From Puniceicoccaceae bacterium (GTDB taxonomy: Bacteria > Verrucomicrobiota > Verrucomicrobiia > Opitutales > Coraliomargaritaceae), in the NCBI GenBank assembly GCA_003331195.1, contig QOOZ01000048.1, positions 1 through 57,514 on the forward strand: a stretch of DNA of 57,514 nt, read 5' to 3'. Within the stretch, counting starts at the first letter, position 1, and each line of letters begins with the position of its first letter. The notes below the pieces were generated by a model. It was given only the letters and a program-made list of their open reading frames with translations. It was not told the origin of the DNA and did not search any database. A program made the translations under genes and the position numbers. Of this stretch, positions 52,165 through 57,514 are shown one piece after another.

Positions 52165-52252
52165 TTTATTATGGTTAAATAATATTGAGAGCTATAGCAA
52201 CCCTGTGAAGGACGGATGCAATACGGGCAGCGTAGAGGCGTCCCTTCATAAA

Positions 52253-53968
52253 TTAATCCGATGGCTTCCAGTCCATCAAGGTGACTTGTGGGTTGCGACT
52301 CTCGCGCCAATAGTTCCAGGAAAAGCGAATCGCCATATCGACCTTTTCCCCGGCTTGGGGCGCGGCACCGAGACGCCAAGCGATACCAGCAATGCCACGC
52401 CTTGCGCCAGGGCTTGCTGGCATACGAAAACGAAAGTTTCCCTCCCCAAAGGTCTGCGGCGCTTCGTCCAGCACGATGCCTTGCAGTCCGAACAGAGGCT
52501 CAGGATTACCTTGCCCGAAGGGATGCAAGCGGTCGAGCTCTTCCAGTAGGCGCTCGCCGAGGTCCGCATAGTCGAGCCATGTGGAAATTGACAACGACGG
52601 CTCAGGTAAACCAGCAGGATAGAGCTTTTTCAAGCTTTCGAGATAACACTGCTTGAAGGCGGAAACGTCGGCAGCTTTGAGCGAAACTCCCGCCGCCATT
52701 GGGTGACCTCCCCAGTGGCCGAGAAGATGAGCGCAGCGTTGGAAGACTTCGACTAGATTGACCGAGGCGACCGAACGGCCAGAGCCTTTAGCCTCGTCGC
52801 CCTCAGAACCAAGGATCACGCAGGGCTTATGAAAACGGCGGCTCACGCGACTGGCTACGATACCGACCACGCCAGGGTGCCAATCATCGCCAAAAAGCAC
52901 AATGCCTGGTTCTTCAGCAAACTCGGCAGCGGCACGTTCTTCTGCAAGTTTGGCAATGCCACGCTCAATACCTTGCCGCTCTTTATTCATCAGGTCGAGC
53001 TGCTTAGCCATCTTTTGACACTCAGAATAATCTTCATGCAAAAGTAGATTGATCGGCAAAGAGGCGTCGGCAAGACGACCGCTGGCGTTGATGCGCGGGG
53101 CGATTTTGAAAGAGATGTCAGAGCTTGCCATTTCTTGCCCGCTGTCGATGCCAGAAATTTCGGCGAGCGCGCGGATGCCGATGCGCCCATTCGCACGCAG
53201 GTGACGTAGACCAAACCATGATAAAATGCGATTCTCCGCGTGCAGTGGCACAAGGTCGGCCACAGTCCCCATGGCGACTAGGTCAAGGTAGTCTTTGAGT
53301 TGGATGCCCTCGACTCGTGGATCCTCAGCCTCACGGCGATGCTTGAGTAGGCCATGGAGTAGTTTAAAAACGAGGCCAACGGTGCAAAGGTCGCGCCAAG
53401 GAACATCCTCCGGATCGTTAACGTGCGGGTTGACGAAAATGCAGTCCGCGGGTGCTTGCGTTTTCGTTTGGTGATGGTCGACGATAATCACGTCGACGCC
53501 AAGTTCACGAAGGTAAGCAATCGGCTCATGGGCATTAGTGCCGCAATCCAGTGCAATAAAAAGTTGAGGGATTTCGCCACCAAAGACGCGGTCAATCGCA
53601 TCGCGACTCAATCCATAACCTTCATCCATTCGGCGCGGCACAGAATAGCGCGGTTCTAGATCGAGCGTGCGCAGCATGCTGACGAGTTGCACGGTGCTGG
53701 TGACCCCATCGACATCGTAATCGCCGAAAATGACGACGGACTCTCTCCCCTCGATGGCCTGTTCGATTCGCTCGACGGCGGCTTCGAGATGAGTCATCGC
53801 AAAAGGATTATCTAATTGCGCAAGCCTAGGCCGGAGAAACTCTTCCGCCGCCTCGGACGTAGTGATGTCCCGCTGCACGAGTAGCTCGGCTAGGACCTTC
53901 GGCAGACTTAAGCGCTCGACCAGATTAGCCGCCGCTATGTCGTCCGTATCGATGGTCTTCCAGAGCAT
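52253..53968 (-). CDS. recJ: Single-stranded-DNA exonuclease RecJ
   Basis: A 571-residue DHH/DHHA1 nuclease. Metal-binding motifs are VIFGDYDVDGVTST (residues about 79-92), ALDCGTNAHEPI and VDHHQTK (DHH motif). The DHHA1 domain has GIVASRVSRRF and LGHWGGHPMAAGVSL, and the C-terminal OB domain has HPFGQGNPEPLF. It degrades single-stranded DNA 5' to 3' in recombination and mismatch repair. It lies 117 bases downstream of secDF, beyond a long inverted repeat. Confidence 0.96.
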   Translation of the reverse strand: MLWKTIDTDDIAAANLVERLSLPKVLAELLVQRDITTSEAAEEFLRPRLAQLDNPFAMTHLEAAVERIEQAIEGRESVVIFGDYDVDGVTSTVQLVSMLRTLDLEPRYSVPRRMDEGYGLSRDAIDRVFGGEIPQLFIALDCGTNAHEPIAYLRELGVDVIIVDHHQTKTQAPADCIFVNPHVNDPEDVPWRDLCTVGLVFKLLHGLLKHRREAEDPRVEGIQLKDYLDLVAMGTVADLVPLHAENRILSWFGLRHLRANGRIGIRALAEISGIDSGQEMASSDISFKIAPRINASGRLADASLPINLLLHEDYSECQKMAKQLDLMNKERQGIERGIAKLAEERAAAEFAEEPGIVLFGDDWHPGVVGIVASRVSRRFHKPCVILGSEGDEAKGSGRSVASVNLVEVFQRCAHLLGHWGGHPMAAGVSLKAADVSAFKQCYLESLKKLYPAGLPEPSLSISTWLDYADLGERLLEELDRLHPFGQGNPEPLFGLQGIVLDEAPQTFGEGNFRFRMPASPGARRGIAGIAWRLGAAPQAGEKVDMAIRFSWNYWRESRNPQVTLMDWKPSD

Positions 53969-54000
53969 TTAGGAAATAAGGGTAAAGCTGATTAAACAAA

Positions 54001-54064
54001 TAGGAGAGGGTTTAGCTATCGACCCAGATCACAATGATCGAGCCGAGGTATAAAGCCTCTCCTA
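54001..54064 (-). terminator. Long stem-loop between secDF and recJ (possible terminator)
   Basis: TAGGAGAGG (54001-54009) is the exact reverse complement of CCTCTCCTA (54056-54064), with a 46-base loop that contains a further small GATC/GATC hairpin. On the minus strand the last arm is followed by TTTGTTT. It could be a terminator for secDF or a structured 5' leader of recJ. The large loop makes this uncertain. Confidence 0.4.
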
Positions 54065-54085
54065 CGAAAAGGAGCGATTAAAAGC

Positions 54086-56629
54086 CTAAGTTTCTTTTTG
54101 GCTCTCCCACTCGTAGCGCTTGGGCGTGAGCTGACGCTCTTCAACATGACGTCGATCACCCTTGTGCCACCAGAAGAATATCGGGCTAGCGATGAAAATC
54201 GAGGAGAAGGTTCCCGTAAGGATACCGATGATGAAGACGAAGGCCAGGTCGTTGATCACGCCCGCACCAAAGACGTAAAGCGATGTGGCGGCGAGCAAAG
54301 TTGTGATACTCGTGAGCAATGTTCGAGAGAACACACGGTTGATTGCCAAATTGATGATACTGCGCAGATCCGTGCCAGGGTTAAGCTCTAGCTCTTCCCG
54401 AATACGGTCAAAGGCTACAATGGTATCATTGATCGAATAGCCAACGATCATCAGAATCGCAGCCAGCATGGGCGCGGTAAACTGGCCACTAACAAAGAGT
54501 CCCATCATACCACAAATTACGAAAATACCGATCGTCATAAGCACGTCGTGGATCGTAGCCACGACCGCACCAACACCGTAACCAACTTCGAAGCGAAGCG
54601 CTACGTAGAGCAAGATGCCGACCAGTGCCGCGAGCACGGAGAAGAGCGCGTTCCATTGAATCGTCTTTGAAATAGATGCTCCGATCTGATTGATTCCGGC
54701 TTGTTCAAGCCCAGCTCCAGGAAAGGCGCCTTGAAGGATTTCAAGAGTAGGACGCGCTTGATCGAAGGGAGTTTGAATTTTCAATATTTCACGGTCTTCG
54801 CCGATTAAGCTCTGATAGTTTACAGTGACGTCACCAAGTCCGTTTGCTTCGAAAACTTGTGTGATCGCATCACTTTCTACCCGCTCAGAGTAGCTAATCG
54901 TCATTTCATCGCCACCCGTGAAGTCTTTACCGAGAATGTTGTCGTGGTGGATCACCACACTCACCACGCCTGCGAGCACGAGCGTCCATGAAGCGATAAA
55001 TGCAGGCTTACGGAACTTGAAGAAGTCAATTTTCTTCTCGGTTAAGAGTTCGAGTCCTAGGATTTTAGAAAGGCCCGCGCCGTGAACAAGAAAGTCGATC
55101 ATAAAACGAGTGACGACCAAGGCACAGAAGATCGAGGCGCAGATACCTATGGCGAGCGTGATCCCGAAGCCCTTGACAGGGCCAGTGCCGAGCCAGATAA
55201 GAATCGAAGCGGTGATCAGAGTCGTCACATTAGCATCCACGATGGTAGAAGTCACCTTATCAAAAGCCCCTGCAGTCGCATTTTTGATGCTCTTCCCAGC
55301 ACGAAGTTCTTCGCGCAGACGTTCAAAAATTAGGATGTTTGCATCGACACCCATGCCGAGCGTGAGCACGAGCGCAGCGACACCGGGCAAAGTCAAAGTA
55401 GCCCCGAGGCTGGCAAGCACACCGAGCACGATGATCACATTGACGATGGCCGAAGTCACAGCAACGAAACCCCCAAGGAAGTAATAAAGAATCATAAAGC
55501 CAACGACAAGGATGGCACCCCACTGCGCGGCGTTGACAGAGCTAGCACGAGCACCCGCTGCCATAGTAGGACCCACTTCATACATTTCATCAACGCGGAG
55601 TTCGATCGCGAGAGGATTGTTAAGAACATTCGCTAGCTCTCTAGCCTCGCGCTGGGAATAGCTACCTGTAATTTGGGCGTTTCTAGAAAGCACACCTTGA
55701 ATAGTCGGTGCTGAGTAGAGCTTACCGTCTAGCACGATGGCGAGGGGCTCGCCGATCATGCGTTCGGTGACGGCGCGAAATATGTCAGCGCCCTCGTTGG
55801 TCATTTCTAGATTGATTTGAAAGCCACCAGTCTGGGTTTGTGAGGCATATGCATCGGCCACGATCTCACCCGTGGCTTCGGGAATGAGTTTTACGAATTG
55901 GCGGCGCTCATAAGTCTCACCAGATTGGCGGTCTTCGATCTCCTCGTAGAGTACTTCATAACCGACAGGCGAACGGTTGGCGGGTGTCGAATCAGGCAAA
56001 AGATCTGGATGCACGGAACGGAACTCCAGGCGGGCGGGCTTTTTGACCGAATCGATCACCTCTGGATTATCCTTGGTAGAAAGACCTGCCAGTTGTATTT
56101 CAATCGCGTTATCGCCACGTGCACGAATCACCGGCTCAGCCACACCCATGCCGTCGAGACGCTGGGCCATAATTTCGATCGCGTCTTGCAACTGTTCCTC
56201 TTGTTCAAATTCGTTGAGGCCATCTTGAGCCGCTTCGTCAATCATCAGCGTCACGCCGACGCCGCCCTTGAGGTCGAGACCGAGGCGGAGTTGGCTTTGC
56301 GCCTTGCTCAAAATATGTTTGAGCAGAATATCATTACGCTTGGTCTGGTTAGCCACATCGGCGACGTTTACCTGCGGGAAAAACTTTGCGTAATCGATCT
56401 GTTCTTCGACACCTAGATCGCGCAATGCGATGAAGAGTGTAGGTGACTCTTTCGCATCGACTCGGGTTTCCGCACGCTGAAGCAATTTGGCAAAATCAGC
56501 CTCTTCGGCCGTGACTTGCGCCACGATGTAATCCTCGAAGGGGCGATCCTGCAAAGGGGTGATACTCATCACGCACCAAAAGATAATGGCGCCAGTGAGC
56601 AGGAATTTCCAAAGAATATTTCCGGACAT
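54086..56629 (-). CDS. secDF: Fused protein translocase subunit SecDF
   Basis: An 847-residue fusion of SecD and SecF. The SecD half has an N-terminal membrane helix, the D1 motif LRLGLDLKGGVGVTLMI, periplasmic P1 domain, NVLNNPLAIELRVDE-type region and a helix pair with LGMGVDANILIFERLREEL. The SecF half starts near residue 530 and includes GKDFTGGDEMTISY and the helix motif GYSINDTIVAFDRIREEL. SecDF uses the proton gradient to pull proteins out of the SecYEG channel. It follows yajC by 45 bases. Confidence 0.97.
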   Translation of the reverse strand: MSGNILWKFLLTGAIIFWCVMSITPLQDRPFEDYIVAQVTAEEADFAKLLQRAETRVDAKESPTLFIALRDLGVEEQIDYAKFFPQVNVADVANQTKRNDILLKHILSKAQSQLRLGLDLKGGVGVTLMIDEAAQDGLNEFEQEEQLQDAIEIMAQRLDGMGVAEPVIRARGDNAIEIQLAGLSTKDNPEVIDSVKKPARLEFRSVHPDLLPDSTPANRSPVGYEVLYEEIEDRQSGETYERRQFVKLIPEATGEIVADAYASQTQTGGFQINLEMTNEGADIFRAVTERMIGEPLAIVLDGKLYSAPTIQGVLSRNAQITGSYSQREARELANVLNNPLAIELRVDEMYEVGPTMAAGARASSVNAAQWGAILVVGFMILYYFLGGFVAVTSAIVNVIIVLGVLASLGATLTLPGVAALVLTLGMGVDANILIFERLREELRAGKSIKNATAGAFDKVTSTIVDANVTTLITASILIWLGTGPVKGFGITLAIGICASIFCALVVTRFMIDFLVHGAGLSKILGLELLTEKKIDFFKFRKPAFIASWTLVLAGVVSVVIHHDNILGKDFTGGDEMTISYSERVESDAITQVFEANGLGDVTVNYQSLIGEDREILKIQTPFDQARPTLEILQGAFPGAGLEQAGINQIGASISKTIQWNALFSVLAALVGILLYVALRFEVGYGVGAVVATIHDVLMTIGIFVICGMMGLFVSGQFTAPMLAAILMIVGYSINDTIVAFDRIREELELNPGTDLRSIINLAINRVFSRTLLTSITTLLAATSLYVFGAGVINDLAFVFIIGILTGTFSSIFIASPIFFWWHKGDRRHVEERQLTPKRYEWESQKET

Positions 56630-56674
56630 GGATAAAAAGCTGAACGCTCAGGGGTTTAAGGAAAGAAAAGTGAT

Positions 56675-56998
56675 CTATGCTTCGGCAGGCGCGACCTTGT
56701 TGGCAACGAAGCCCTTTCCGAGCTCGATCTTGGTATTGTCGGCGATGCGGACCACGAAACGATCCTCCTTCACATTCGTGATTGTGCCATAAACTCCACC
56801 GCTAGTAACGATCTCGTCGCCAGTCTGCAACTCGCTGAGCATCTTATCGTGGGCTTTCTGGCGCTTGCGCTGTGGCGCGATGATGAGAAACCACATACCC
56901 ACAAAAAGGAGTATGATGGGCAAAAACTGGCCGAAGCCACCGCCGCCGCTTGCGCCTTGTGCCAGAGGAAAGAAAATAGAAATTTCAGTAATAGTCAT
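56675..56998 (-). CDS. yajC: Preprotein translocase subunit YajC
   Basis: A 107-residue protein with an alanine/glycine-rich start (FFPLAQGASGGGG), one membrane helix (FLPIILLFVGMWFLII, residues about 26-41) and a cytoplasmic domain with the conserved APQRKRQKAHDKMLSELQTGDEIVTSGG-type segment. It associates with SecDF. The frame extends to 57046, but ATG 56998 gives the family length. It is directly upstream of secDF, as usual. Confidence 0.93.
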   Translation of the reverse strand: MTITEISIFFPLAQGASGGGGFGQFLPIILLFVGMWFLIIAPQRKRQKAHDKMLSELQTGDEIVTSGGVYGTITNVKEDRFVVRIADNTKIELGKGFVANKVAPAEA

Positions 56999-57161
56999 AA
57001 TGCTTGATGGTTGAGAAGCCGAGGAAGCAAATGGAGTCGACCCCAAATAGCAAGTTCCTATTCGTGAGGCTTGAAAACAACGGGTTTCCTTAGATTCAAT
57101 TTTAGAGCCTGGAAAAACCCGAATCTCTGTCCGCCATGCGAGATGCTTCCCGAAGCAGCTC

Positions 57162-57514
57162 TCACTCTCCCAGTCCCATACGCCGGATCAAGAGCCGTAA
57201 ATGCTTAGGAGACTCACAGAGGATAGTGGCATCTGGGTCGCCCGGAACAAGCTGCACTTCGGCCAAATGGAGGGCGAGGCCGTGAAAAGAGGGAAAATTA
57301 AGCCCCGCGCGCTGCTTTTTGGGGTGCAGCTCGCGCTGAGTGGGCGCTTCGGCACCGCCGTAGAGGGCATCACCCATCACGGGGACCTCATGGACGGCGG
57401 CGTGGGCGCGGATCTGGTGCGGACGGAAAAAATCGACGCTAGCCTCCCAGAGCGCCCAACCTTTAGGCGATTCGGCGATCCGCTTGAACTCGGTGAAGGC
57501 TTTTTTGCCCTTCG
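57162..57514 (-). CDS. RluA-family pseudouridine synthase, C-terminal part, cut by the window edge
   Basis: The minus-strand frame is open from the right edge to the stop at 57162-57164 and gives 116 residues. VDFFRPHQIRAHAA and VPVMGDALYGG are the conserved C-terminal RluA motifs, and a SFHGLALHLAEVQL strand follows. The catalytic HRLD motif lies outside the window. The family isomerises uridine in rRNA or tRNA. The 163-base spacer to yajC holds nothing that I recognise. Confidence 0.88.
   Translation of the reverse strand, partial: KGKKAFTEFKRIAESPKGWALWEASVDFFRPHQIRAHAAVHEVPVMGDALYGGAEAPTQRELHPKKQRAGLNFPSFHGLALHLAEVQLVPGDPDATILCESPKHLRLLIRRMGLGE

Overview
The window reads as a continuous stretch of bacterial chromosome, most likely from the Verrucomicrobiota (an Opitutales / Coraliomargarita-like lineage). 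The placement rests on recalled protein resemblance and gene style: a fused SecDF, oleC-oleD olefin genes, a Bacteroidetes/PVC-like ParE, signal-peptide-like N-termini on F-ATPase subunits a and b, and almost no Shine-Dalgarno sequences ahead of start codons. No tRNA, rRNA, CRISPR array, integrase or transposase was recognised. Almost everything is housekeeping.

Layout. 1-5641 (minus): 5' end of priA, a TPR protein, a DEAD-box helicase with mgtE, pdxH, trxB. 5957-7816 (plus): parE without parC. 7991-10719 (minus): thrC and lysC. 10967-14798 (plus): pyrH, frr and proB, interrupted between frr and proB by about 1.4 kb of AT-rich foreign-looking DNA. That segment carries the 3' quarter of an acetolactate synthase gene, an intact acetolactate decarboxylase gene and the 3' tail of a converging gene. 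14838-18335 (minus): oleC, oleD and a PhnP-like metallo-hydrolase. 18519-20986 (plus): Ppx/GppA phosphatase, thymidine kinase, an RlmI-like methyltransferase. 21161-24756 (minus): a MarR regulator with a perfect palindromic operator, a CrtI-like oxidoreductase, an isochorismate synthase. 24909-26882 (plus): a UvrD/Rep-type helicase.

26920-33667 (minus) is a complete F-type ATP synthase operon, atpBEFHAGDC, with a strong hairpin between atpE and atpF. A small membrane-protein gene diverges from it. Then come trmB and a ferredoxin gene separated by an intrinsic terminator (minus), followed by grpE-dnaJ-purN-prmA and a RodZ-like gene (plus), folE2 (minus), and a YycJ-like hydrolase, pyruvate kinase and a small membrane protein (plus).

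43445-57514 (minus) holds the envelope and secretion block: an RluA-type pseudouridine synthase (cut by the window edge), yajC, secDF, recJ, an unusual nucleotidyltransferase-GHMP kinase fusion, tyrS, then mreB-mreC-mreD-mrdA-lnt. The last five form a cell-elongation and lipoprotein-maturation cluster, and the RodZ-like gene lies about 9 kb away.

The items most worth a second look are the foreign alsS'-budA segment (natural transfer or assembly chimera), the two-domain sugar-activating enzyme at 51079-52164, oleCD without oleAB, the atpE/atpF hairpin, and the near absence of Shine-Dalgarno motifs in native genes.
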